In this document: positions 26,816 to 38,079 of the stretch, piece by piece | Numbering within the stretch: the stretch's first letter is position 1 | Layout: every line of letters begins with the position of its first letter | Assembly: GCA_003344405.1 (NCBI GenBank) | Contig: NOWV01000084.1 | Location: 186,001-250,000 of the forward strand | DNA length: 64,000 bases | Direction: 5' to 3' | DNA from: Trichoplax sp. H2 | Lineage: Eukaryota > Placozoa > Uniplacotomia > Trichoplacea | Notes under the pieces: model-generated | Database searches by the model: none | What the model was told of the DNA's origin: nothing | Seen by the model: the letters and a program-made list of their open reading frames with translations, nothing else | Translations under genes and position numbers: made by a program

Positions 26816-28913
26816 TTTTTTATTTTTATGTTTATACAATACCCTTACTGTCGTATTGTATTAGCATAACTTTTACTGTATGCCTTGACTGTTTAATTGT
26901 ATCGGCTTAAATTATTTGAATCATTTCATTATTGTCTCTAACAATAACGCCAATGTTGTTGATCTATTCTCGTTGATGATAACAATACATCTTATTTGAA
27001 TAACCATTGTGTAAAATGATTTGATCTATTGCTAACTAGTAGCATCATCCATTTTCATGAAATTAATTTTATGGACCGTGGGTTCTTGTTTATAATGTTT
27101 GATCCAAGAATGTAAAAGCAACCAAAAAAATTTCTCGTAACGTTGACACAATAGCACTGTATAACAGCTTTAACGAAGCTTTTCAGCTAATCCAAAAATA
27201 TATATCTCTAAAATGCAATTCTAATAATGGGCTTTTAATATAATATATATATTAGCACAACGAATTTTTTTAATTATGGAAATCATTTCCTACTTCGTAC
27301 TATAATGAACAAATATAAAAATCATCTAAATTTTGTTTGCCGAATTTTACCTACATCAGTTTGTTTTTCGAAAAAGATTTAAGATATCTAATTTTATCGA
27401 TATATACGTATTCAATCGCAAATGCTTACGTAGCGTATAAACGTATATAGATATATATCTTATAAAGTAAAGTCTGTTATTGTACGATTGTAATTTCTAT
27501 AGAATTCATACATCTGCTGTTTCATAGGACTATGTACATTCAGCTGCATAATTGAAATGACAATTCCGGTGAATCTAATACGGATCTAAGCTCTTGTATT
27601 ATATATTGGTAGTGCTGGCTTTAAATTTAGGCCTTCAAATAAAAATTTTCTCGTTCAATCTTCCACGTTGTTGCAATTACTTCGACTGCTTTCAATCGAA
27701 TGATAAATTTTATTTATACTTTATTAAGAAATCATCGTAGGAAAGATGATACCGTAGTTCCTTTTATGAATGCGCAGTGTGCATTCTAAGTAGTCAAAAT
27801 TAAATTGTACGGTACAGTATACGAGTAAGAGAGCGAGCTTTACTAGCCCTAGAGACTAGTAAGATCCAGGATATGAACATTAGTAAAAGGTACTGTACGT
27901 TCAATCTTTGATTTTTAAATGGGAGCTTATCAACATCTGCAAACGTTTAAGACTGTTTAGTGAATAATTGTTGGATAAAGGTGAGATCAACACATATTGC
28001 ACGCAATCACAGAGATACTACGTGGTCTTATTTTACATGTACTGTACATTTATCCCTTATGTATAAACAATACCAAACATGAATTAAATCGATTTGTACA
28101 AGTTTATTATTTGCTAACGAGATTAAATTACAAAAGTATCGAACAGGATTAACCAAATGCCTCCGTAAATAGTTCGAACTTTAATCATGAAGAATAGTAC
28201 TGCAAATCAGTAAAAAATAATACAGTATTTGGCAAGTGCAGTAACGTAGTACTTAAATACCGAAATGGTTAACTGTAATTACAGTGTTTACTATTTACCC
28301 AGTAATAAGGCGTATCCGTACAGTACTACAAACAGATAATTGATCAGGTATTCAGTAATAGTGTTAACATATGTAACGCGGAAGAGATATAATTCATTAC
28401 TGTATATCTGTACAATATAGCATTAATAACATTAACTTAAAACTGTCATTACAACGTTTGATTCTATGTTGAAAAATTTTTTATACGCAGCTAGCTTAAA
28501 CATAAATGATTTCGGGCTCATGTTTTCAGGCAGAATCTAGCCATGTGATACAATTGCTATCACTCATAGCACTATTTTCGCTGTTATAAGACGATTATAT
28601 GCAATCGATAGGCGATCGATTTTAAATAGTAAAAATTATAATATCCGAGGTTTCCATAGTGAGTAAAGATTCTTCTATATAACGTAAAGTTCTCCGGTAG
28701 TAAGTGTAATGTAGTTCTTACTTTAAAGTCCGCAAATACACTGTAATAAAACGTTAGTGGATCGAAACATTTCACGGTTTGTTTCATCAAGCTGTCGATG
28801 TCCATCTTAGAGACATATCATGTTTTGAATCATACAGAAACGCTTACTTTAAATAAAACCACAATTAAAATGGATAAACACCACCAAAAATCAACTCAGG
28901 TTCCGTAGTCTGT
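26816..28913. other. Intergenic DNA between KLF and PAM16 3' ends
   Basis: Very AT-rich, with no gene or RNA recognised. Isolated copies of the GTACTGTAC-type word occur near 27812, 27890, 28036 and 28320. AATAAA near 27636 is a possible but distant poly(A) signal for the KLF gene. Confidence 0.45.
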
Positions 28914-31039
28914 TTACTCGGTTTTGCCATCTGATGTGGCTTTGCCGTCTGATGAGGTTTTGCCATCTGAATTGACGTTATCACTCTTAGCATCTTTTGA
29001 AATTTCTGCATCAATTCTCTCTTTAGCACGATATACCTAACGAAATTATCGATAAGATATGCAGCATGAAATGAGCAAATATCGGTGTTATTAGGGTCAT
29101 AATTTCATTTCATGACAGCCATTATAACGGTATAAATTTTCTAAAATGTATATTCTAAATAATACCGCATAAATACCTTCGATTGTAAGTAAAATGATCC
29201 ACCTGCAGTTTTATCGTTGACTTTGAACAAATGATCAAAACTCTAAAATTTGTTTAATGAAAGCAAATTACATTAACATCAACACCTTTAAGAATTTTTA
29301 AGTATATATCTATATATCTACATTCTACGTATATATATTTATATATCATATATTGATGACGGTGGTAAAAATAAAAGACTGCGTGTAATTCAATGCCGAA
29401 ATGGGTAAAGGGCGATTCTATAATTGACTGTGTGTGTACAGTACTCTTGGCAGTCATAATTTATAAAACGATTCTAATTAACAAGCCGCTGTTTGAACTT
29501 TACACCTGATGCTTCAATTACTGCTTACCTGAAAAACACCCTACAGTCTATAGCATGCAATACATATATCTCACTATGGAATAGACAACTTCTAGGAGCC
29601 AAAGGGCCAAATTCAAATTATTGTAACATAAATTATGAGATTAACAGTAAATACCTTCTGTATCAGCTCCGGATCTAACTTTTGGATATTTAAAACTTTC
29701 TTTGCCTCCTAGTTTAGACAGAATATCAGGTTGAATTGTAGCATCATAATTAAGTTTAATCCAATGTATACTCGTAGTTCTAAAGTGCCTCAATACCGCT
29801 AACAACGAAAAATATTTCAATCTGCAGTAATCAACACACACTTATCATACGTACTGTACTCATAAGCTATATATACGATACAAATTACTGTATAATTACA
29901 CATTCTATCAGAAATATTATACTGTAACTTGATCGTAACGCGATTACGTTAAGTTAATCACCGTGCAGTTGAGACACGAAGGAATTCTATTCTATTATCA
30001 ACTGAGGCTAAAAATCTATCACTAGTTATCTTCACATGCAGACAACATTTTTGAAAGTGGGTGGGCATACTTTAATCTTCCAATCTCATATCCACATTGC
30101 ATTTTATGAAGCTACACCGCATTTACGAGTATTTAGCAACCTTTTAAGTTAAAAAAGATGGTCAAATTACGAGTACGCGTATACTCTTCACAAGAACTGC
30201 TAGTTTGCACTATGTACATTGTACAACCTAAAATATAGCTGTTGAAACTAGGATTTAGAATAGTAAAGGCTACGTGGATTAAAATTTAAGGTACACTGTA
30301 ACCAGATAACCTAAAGCCTTATTATGTGCGGCTACTCCTTGAACGGGAAATAGATGATCTAAGAAACTAATCAAGGAAAATTGGATTGAACTACGGGATT
30401 GCATCGCGTGTGAAATACTGGCGACCACGAGTCGTATGTCATCACGTTAGAATGCTCCAGGAAATTTGAAATCAATGATATGGACCCGAAATTTTGATAA
30501 GGCATATGTAATACGTAAAAAGTGAAGATATAATCTTCATTTTATGTTATAATGTTTTAACATTCTTACCAAAGTTAAAAGATCTTAATATTAAACGTTT
30601 ACATACGGTAGATGGAACTTACAGATAAGGACATTCCAAGCAGGCTATTCCTAGCTGCCTCTTTGGTGCCAGTTGAGTCGGCAACTTTCCTGGCAGCCTG
30701 ACTGCCTATAAAATAGTAAGACAGAAGTATTTCTTATTATAACTAGTCAACTTTTGGATCAAATTACGACAAGGACAAGATCATCGATGATACAAGACGC
30801 CCATTCTGTCTATCTTCTAGGGCATCGAGTCACTTACTCGCAAATTCTTGACGTAAGGCTTGAGTGAAAGCACGTCCCACTACTTGAGCACCGATGACGA
30901 TCATTTGAGCAATAAATTTCGCCTAAAATTTTCAATCAAAGCAGCAAAATTATACATTTAGTGATATTCCTATCGGATATAAAATGAATCAATTCCCCAC
31001 AGTTGAAATTTGAAAGCTAAAAGGATTTAATCGAACCAT
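28914..31039 (-). CDS. PAM16: PAM16 / Magmas, TIM23 import-motor subunit
   Basis: This is a J-like protein of the mitochondrial inner membrane that pairs with PAM18/DNAJC19 to restrain mtHsp70 in the presequence import motor. Exons on the minus strand: 31037-31039 (ATG only, tentative), 30838-30922, 30623-30705, 29655-29708, 29177-29242, 28914-29036, giving 137 aa. The protein starts (M)[28 protein letters not shown] and has [17 protein letters not shown] and [21 protein letters not shown]. The J-like domain carries DHLFKVND where true J proteins have HPD, as expected. The C-terminal tail is a degenerate SDGK(T/A) repeat, absent from the vertebrate protein as I remember it. The initiator exon is the weak point: GCG of residue 2 follows a good acceptor, and ATG|GTTCGA at 31039-31031 is the nearest phase-compatible start. 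It is divergent from the U2 gene. Confidence 0.9.
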
Positions 31040-31117
31040 TTTTAATTTAGGATCGGAAGGATTTCTGGTCAATCTTTCGTCATGTTATGCAAATTAATCG
31101 CAGATGCTCCACGATGA

Positions 31118-31382
31118 CCGCATAAGCGTACTGTACCGATCCGGTCTTGGGTGGCTTCATCGTGCGCACGCGCGATGCCTTGAAACATGCTTGCGGTGCC
31201 TGAGTACAGTACGTACTGTAGTTTACAGTACACAGTACTCAAAAAGCGCTACTGTACTGTACTGTACTGTACTGTACACTTTGGAAAAAAACGTGTGGAC
31301 GTACAGTACAGTACTCAGTACCATACTGTACAGTACATTTCGATAGCGTACTGTGCTGTACTATTGTTTACGTACTGTATGT
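31118..31382. repeat. Dense GTACTGTAC/TGTAC cluster between PAM16 and U2
   Basis: The cluster includes a run of TGTAC units near 31250-31277 and palindromes such as gtacagtacgtactgtag near 31204 and gtacagtacagtactcagta near 31301. It fills much of the spacer between the divergent PAM16 and U2 genes and could form hairpins or cruciforms. Confidence 0.9.
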
Positions 31383-31401
31383 TAGCCAATCAGGTTATCG
31401 A

Positions 31402-31444
31402 ATGCAAATCATAATATGCAAATTAGTTGAAACCATAAGTAAAG
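31402..31444 (+). promoter_or_regulatory. U2 snRNA promoter: two octamer motifs and a PSE-like element
   Basis: ATGCAAAT occurs at 31402-31409 and again at 31416-31423, about 67-88 bp before the U2 start. A third copy lies at 31087-31094. ACCATAAGTAAAG at 31432-31444 sits at -58 to -46 and resembles the proximal sequence element of animal snRNA genes (ACC..TAA...AAAG). TATATA at 31461-31466 (about -29) is unexpected for a Pol II snRNA gene. Element identities are inferred from position and consensus. Confidence 0.6.
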
Positions 31445-31489
31445 AAAATCCATACTGTAATATATAGGCCGACCGTATACTTAATCGGT

Positions 31490-31676
31490 ATCGCTTCTCG
31501 GCCTATTGGCTAAGATCAAGTGTAGTATCTGTTCTTATCCGTGTGACAACGGATACCGAGTAAATTTTACTCGGACCTGTCACATCAATTTTTCTTGGGG
31601 GCATTACACTAAAGCTTGCTTTAGGTAGTGCAGGTATTGCACTGGTATAGCACTACTTCCAGTCGTAGTACACCCC
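31490..31676 (+). ncRNA. U2: U2 spliceosomal snRNA
   Basis: The 5' end atcgcttctcggcc and the block ggctaagatcaagtgtagta match U2 almost base for base, covering the U6-pairing strand and the GUAGUA branch-site recognition sequence. Stem IIa (tatccgt...acggata) and stem IIb (ccgagtaaa...tttactcgg) have new sequences but pair fully. A U-rich Sm-like site (aatttttcttgg) follows. Stem III is ctaaag-cttg-ctttag. Stem IV contains actgg...ccagt with a loop close to the vertebrate loop, and the 3' end is gtagtacacccc. The length of about 187 nt equals the usual U2 size. Loop I reads CCTATTGG where most U2 RNAs have CCTTTTGG. The internal T5 would block Pol III, which fits Pol II transcription. Intact pairing argues for a functional gene. 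Confidence 0.96.
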
Positions 31677-31691
31677 AACTCATCTTAAAAC

Positions 31692-31700
31692 AAAGATAGA
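31692..31700 (+). terminator. snRNA 3'-box-like element
   Basis: AAAGATAGA matches the core AAA-R-N-N-AGA of the vertebrate snRNA 3' box. It lies 16 bp after the predicted U2 end, within the usual distance. The GTTT half of the consensus is missing, so the call is tentative. Confidence 0.5.
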
Positions 31701-32726
31701 ACAACTGAAATGGAACTGAAAAGATTTCATGCTTGAGAGTTGAGAGTATACAGTACAGTAGTCGGATAGAAATGTTCATAGGACAAATTATAGTTAGAAG
31801 TTCAACCAGCCTAAGCCAATTGCATACTTAAAAAAGCATACGCTAAAGTGCGCCTATGCCTTGACCTAGTACTTATGTAGTCCAGCTTGAGCTCACGTAC
31901 TGTAAACTAGAGGGAAAGGAAACCACAATTCACAGTATTGGTAAAAATAGGAGGGCCAACATTTTTGCTAGTCATTTTAACTGCACTATACTGTACATCT
32001 GTAACCGCACATTTTGCTATTCACAAGTATGCTGCCAAACTAGACAAGTTAGTTAGCTACAGTATGGAATGAACTGATGATAGTGATTTATTGCCGTACA
32101 GCATGTCTGTATCCTATTCCTATCATCATCAATCCCATAAGCCTGCCTCTGAATAGCTAATAATTAATTCATTCATTCTATCTTTGATGTAGTCAAGATG
32201 TAAAGCCATGTAAATATACTTGAGCAGGAGCCCAGTAATGTTTTATTTTATTTCAATGCATCGAGCTAATAACTAGCACTTTTTCTCGTACAGTTAGGGT
32301 AACAGTATCTTTCGTATACTGATATCTACCTTAATTTAGGTGGGAAAATTACAGTTTTTTTTCTTACAATATTGTAGTTTTCAAAGAATTTACAGATACA
32401 TTCGAGTCATCCATTAGTATATATATACTGTATATAGTCAACCACAGTATTAACAGTTATGCCATACTTACAATTATTTGAAGTTGAAAATACTGTAGCT
32501 ACCATTTGCAATTAAAATTTCAACTTACACTAATACATAGCGCGACAATCATTTGGCTTTGGTAATGAAATCCTGTAATAAAGCTGGGAAATACTATAAT
32601 TTACACTCATCATGATATACAAGTTAACAGACGTGCTGCTAATGAAATAATTACGGGGTTACATACATTAAATCTTATTTCTAATCAATTTCCCATTTCC
32701 AATCATAGAAAATCACTTATTTTCAA
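31701..32726. other. Intergenic DNA between U2 and TFAP4
   Basis: No gene recognised. A short acagtacagta motif lies near 31750. Minus-strand poly(A) signals for TFAP4 could lie in the T-rich part near 32232-32240. Confidence 0.4.
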
Positions 32727-34225
32727 TTAATAAGATTTCTGATCAAATGTTTTATCACCTTCTATTCGTCTAATTGCTTCCACCATTGCATCTAGATTAT
32801 TACTATTGTATAAATTAGGACAATTGGCTACACCAGTTGCGCTGTCACTAAAATGACTTGCAATTTGAGAACAACCAGTCGTTGGCCGATAATTATCGAA
32901 ATTGAATACTTGGCAATCGGGATATAGTTGACGTTCAAGTGCTCGATTTTGCTCTTCTAATATCATTCGAAGTCTTCTTTCACGATCTAATTGGCTTACT
33001 AACTCTATGATATCTCTTTTAATTTCTCGAATAAACAGAGATTGGTCTTCTCCTATAAAATTCTCCAATTTTTGTAGTTTGTCTTCTATTTCAGTCCTAG
33101 CGCGCTTACAACTGTAAGGTAATACCACTTCCTTACTACCATCACTTGACGACAACAACTGCTTCAACATTGCATTTTGTCCAAGTAATTTATTTCTATC
33201 TTGTTTTAACGTATATATATATTCCGTTGTTTGATGCAGAACAGCAGCCTGGCAAGGAAATTGAGACTATTTAATAAAATAACGGCTAAATAACATATCT
33301 GCGGCAATGGTCATTATTTCGTTATCTAAAGCATTCACTGCATCAAGTCATAAATAAAGAAGCAAATTTAAAAATAACATAATCTAACTCTATCATGTAT
33401 AGTCTATCAATAAATCGTATTCCAAAACTGTACAGTAGATTACGATAAAATCTTATGGTCTAGGCGTGCATAGGCCATACCATAAATTATAGTTATATGT
33501 ATGTGCATAGTGCAGTATATTCATATCCTTCAGCCTATACACATATTACACATACTAGCCATTACCATATTTTAGCACCAAAACAGAGCTCGAGGTTTAA
33601 GTGAAATACATTAGGTGCTGGCCCTACTCTTAATTTATATTACTATAAATGGTTATACTATACCATAATGCAACTTTTAATATTATCATACACGATTTAA
33701 ATTTTAATAGAATGGTTGCCACTGTATAACTAATGGGTATTATTAGTCTTTATTCTATATAGCAAGCAAATACAACATCAACTAATAGATAGTATGCCTT
33801 GCATTCCAATGATTATTATGATTACTTAACATCGTGCTATTGATAACTGGTATAATAGATTTTATCCAAGATAATGATGTGATTACTTTGTAAGCATTGA
33901 CGATAGGTGCAGTTACCATATTGCTATCCTTTATAATTACTAAAATTAAATAGTCTGCTTTAAATATTACAAAGCGTAATCGAAATACTATATCATTTTT
34001 TTAGCATAAGTACACTTGATATCAGTATTATTACAGTCTAAAATGGGAAATTATGATAGTCTTACCTTGCTAAGCTTATCACCTTCAGTGTGTGGAATGA
34101 GCGACTTTAATGCACGAAATCCAGTATTAATATTTTCCATTCTCCGCCTTTCATTTAAATTTGCTATTTCTCGCTTAACTTTTCTTTCCGATTCATTCTG
34201 CAATGGAACTTGAATGCCTATTCCT
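32727..34225 (-). CDS. TFAP4: TFAP4 (AP-4) bHLH-leucine-zipper factor, 5' end not found
   Basis: This is a nuclear E-box (CAGCTG-type) binding factor. Two exons are secure: 34066-34225 and 32727-33248, phase 0 at their junction, giving 226 aa. The first holds the basic region and helix 1 (VKREIANLNERRRMENIN, then TGFRALKSLIPH and DKLSK). The second holds helix 2 and zipper (AAVLHQTTEYIYTLKQDRNKLL), then a second coiled segment, LDRERRLRMILEEQNRALERQLYP, very close to the second zipper of vertebrate AP-4. That second zipper separates TFAP4 from other bHLH factors. The upstream exon with the start codon is missing from my model. The first exon found begins with one base completing a codon, so at least one more exon lies above 34226. 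The 817-bp intron has gtaag and ccag ends. Confidence 0.9.
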
Positions 34226-37200
34226 CTGCTTAAGTTACAATAAGATTTAGATTAACTATAAATATATTACTCTCTACTACAATTTCATAATAAAATTAAA
34301 GGTGCAAAGCTTTATATATCTCCAAATTACACGATCAATCAGTACTTTCATGTGCTTGTATGAACAAAATGTATTTAACATTTATTACTGCAATCTTATA
34401 CGTCAAGCCGAAAATTGAGATAAACAGTAAGCTATGAATATATCATATGGCAAACTGTAATACACTTTATTGACTTCATCAGTTAATGGAATATTATGTA
34501 CTGAACATATATAGAAAAGTCGGTTGAATATATACCCTAGCAGTTTATGACGATTTTTGTCTACCTCTGGTTTCGATTATAATGATATCCGATTGTATAT
34601 ATAAACTTGCAATTTATTAAACAATGTTACGATGCAATCAGATGTAAGAATAAACGCAAGTTACAATGCTAAGAAATTCGGGATTACTGTACAGATAGTA
34701 GTCTAGAAACTTTCAACAACTATTTACAATATAATATAGTAAATAGATACCATTTCTAGTGATTTATTCATCTCAGTATTCTAATCTGTATAATTCTTTC
34801 TAACGATACTGATACTAGTTTCGTTATTGAGTATAAATGCCTGTATACATTGCAGTCGTATAATAGACAGTACTTGAAGATTTTTTCCGTCATTGTTTCT
34901 TCGACCTTAGAATCTTGATAAGGATGGTCATTTAATTATTTTCGATTATAATCACGATCTGCACAGTATATATATGGCAATGTATATCGCATATGAAGTT
35001 GTAGACATTTTAGGCAAGCTTCAAATATAAGTTGTGTACTGAATAAAACAGCTGTTAACCAGTGGTTACCGTATTACTCATTAATTGCATCACATACCGT
35101 AAACAGCTGTGGAATTTAATAACAAAAATATAATCTTCCCCCAGTTACAATTTGTGTATATATTTACCGTAAATAGATCCGTATAGCTTATTTTGAGTTA
35201 ATCCATATTTTTGTAATATGCTTATGTGACAGATTTTCGAAATAAGGTACAATAAAATAATTGTAGCTGCTACATGTGTGGACGATCAAACTATCATATG
35301 TCGGACATATGTTGACAGCCTGAGGATACATACGTAAACATAAAATTAAGTAAATCATATGTATCTTGAGATCGATCATATTAGTAAAACAGTATTTAAT
35401 TAATGTTTAAATGAAAGTAGTCTTAAATTAACTGAATACTATTATAAATTAAATTCTGGTAGAATTCTGAAAAGTTATCGACAAGTTCAATCGCCCCGAA
35501 ATCGTGCAAATTTTTATATCATTATAAATAGTCGAGTATTATCACTAGTTAGTATTTCACCAGTACACTATCGGTAATCTCTTTGTTTCAATTGTGTAAA
35601 TAAATAAGAGCTATTGTCGTAGATCCAAGCACACAATTAACTTTCTTTTTCTTTTTTGAGTGCTCGAACATCTAGAAGTCTAGTATTAGGTATGCCCACG
35701 GTTGATTAAAATAGCTGCTATTGTAGCTATTTTCCAGGCTACAAAAATTACAACGACAGCATTCTTGCCCTATAGTGCATTAACAGTTGCGGTCTTTATT
35801 AATTTATTGCAAGTTGCATGCATACTAAATCTAGATATATCCAACTGGTAAAAATATTTCTGTTAAAGGAAATGTTGCTATGATTCGTCTAAAATTCGTC
35901 TATTTATAAGCCTTAAACGAATATTGCGACATTGCATCGATATATTTCCGCAGTACCACAAACATACGGTAGTATAAGTGAAAGTACAGTATATTCATAA
36001 TTTAATCTAAGCAGGAATTACATCTAATACATCTCATTGTCAAGATAACTACATCAGTACAATAGATCAGTTAAATATATATATTATACATGTTATTTCA
36101 ACTAGCAGAAAAAGACAAAATATTAATGATAATAAGATGTTGCATTGCATTATTGAAAACTATAAAATACAGGAATATAATCTTCATGTTATCACTAGCA
36201 ATAAAACTTGATGAGATTTGTAATGATATGTTTAACAAGGGTTGTTGTACTCATAAGTTAAGGAGTGTTTTAGATAAATTGCGTTAGTCAAAAATTTATC
36301 ATCATATCGCAACAATCAATAAATCGTAGCAATTTTTCTTCGCATTGATAGATTTCATAACCCTCTTTAAGCGTAATCATTCACGTGATTAATATCTGAA
36401 TGTAATTTTATTTATGCATGAACTATTCTAAAGTTCAATTTTAGGTCATATTTAACATAATTAATCTAATTAATCTAGAGTTTTCGTTTAACGTATCATT
36501 AAACAGCTAATATATCTATTCATAAATTTCTATCTATGACGCTATTTAGTAACATTTGTTACAGGCATAAGTATATATCTTTTTATAGACTGTATAAGAG
36601 TATCCATTTAGCAAGTATGCAACTGTAGCAAAATCACAACTATTAATAGTTCAGTTTTTCGTACATAATGATAGATTATAAATGTATCATAAAGCCCGGT
36701 ATTACCAGTCAGTACTTAAGAAATCTTCAAAGGCATTTAATTGAATTAGTAATGACACTGCTTGTCATCTAAATACAACATGTATTTCGCCTAACAAACG
36801 GTACGACTTAACTCACATTTGTCAAAAGTGAGTATATCAGATGGCCAAATGATTATTCAATAGGAAAATAAATTAAAGTGCTGCAAGATAGTTCAAAGCA
36901 GATTCGTCTACCAAACTTATCTTTCAAATAGGCAAGTAAAGCTCAAATTTATTCCACCTTATTGATGTCTCTTAGTAATTACTCAGCCCAAGTTATTCAT
37001 TAGTGATCCTGTATTTAATACGATAGTTAGGGCATTTTGGGCTTATAAGGGTTACTCCTTCTGTATCAGCAAATGAACAAATAAAAAAATTACCTGGCCA
37101 GACCTAGTTGGAAATTAGAGAATACAGTAAACGTACATTACGATCTCGGACATTAGAAAAGGATACTGCCGTATTTCATGAAACCGATAGTACCGTAATA

Positions 37201-38079
37201 GCCAACATTAAACTTTTCCATGTCGATGACATCGTTATCGGTCCTCTAGATACAATTACTACAATAAGTAAAATTTTTACCCCATCATTAGTAGTAAAAC
37301 GATCTTCTCTATTCCGGTCTCTTTTAGAGAACTTATAAAAATAACAGTCGTGCCAATAATATTATACGTAAAGGCTTAAACTACAGTATTTACTTGCCTA
37401 ATACTCGTGTAATAAAATAGAAAGATGTGCTAATTTTATCTATGATTTACATAAAATTTCGGATCTGGTCAGAAATTTCTTGAACAAATTACACATTAGG
37501 TTTTCATGAACAATTTGCTGGCTTAGGATAAGTTGATCGTCTCATAAGACTGCACACAGTTTCCCTTCATTGTAATAGGCCATATGAATCACCAATACTT
37601 TAGATATCAATTTGCAAGCCGCAATACAACATTTTTCGAAATTGATTTAAAATTTTATTATGTATTGTTATTTATTTACCATGAAAGTCTATCTTTTATA
37701 CAGATATCAAAAAAGAATTGAAATTTGATAAAATGCAATAAAATTGTTTCTCGTCTCCCATACTTGTGGCACAGCCTATATCTGGCATTAGTATAAATTA
37801 TCTTCAACTTGAAAATTTTTCATTTTCGGGTTTAAATACTCTCCAGCAACGTTCGTTAAATACCTACAGAAAACAGATAATGATCATAGGAATATCATTG
37901 GAAAAGACTATACTTTTAGCAAGAGTTAATTCTGCACGATCAACAAATAAATTAAGTTTCAAGAGCTAGCTTTAGTTATGACATCGAAGTGAGTTATTTG
38001 GCTTTCCTTTGTAATACTCATTTTAATAGTTTAGGTCTCGCAATTATTGATACTATCGCCAGGATAATACTATACAGTA
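34226..38079. other. TFAP4 upstream region and intergenic DNA
   Basis: Very AT-rich. It should contain the 5' exon(s) of TFAP4 on the minus strand, but I could not pick one out. Plus-strand open frames near 36090-36287, 37108-37338 and 37766-37969 have no recognisable product or splice partners. Confidence 0.4.

Noticed and set aside
37108-37338. A 76-codon plus-strand frame between TFAP4 and MIX23
   Set aside because: Frames of this length are expected by chance across both strands of the window. No splice partner or similarity was found, and the opposite strand is also open.
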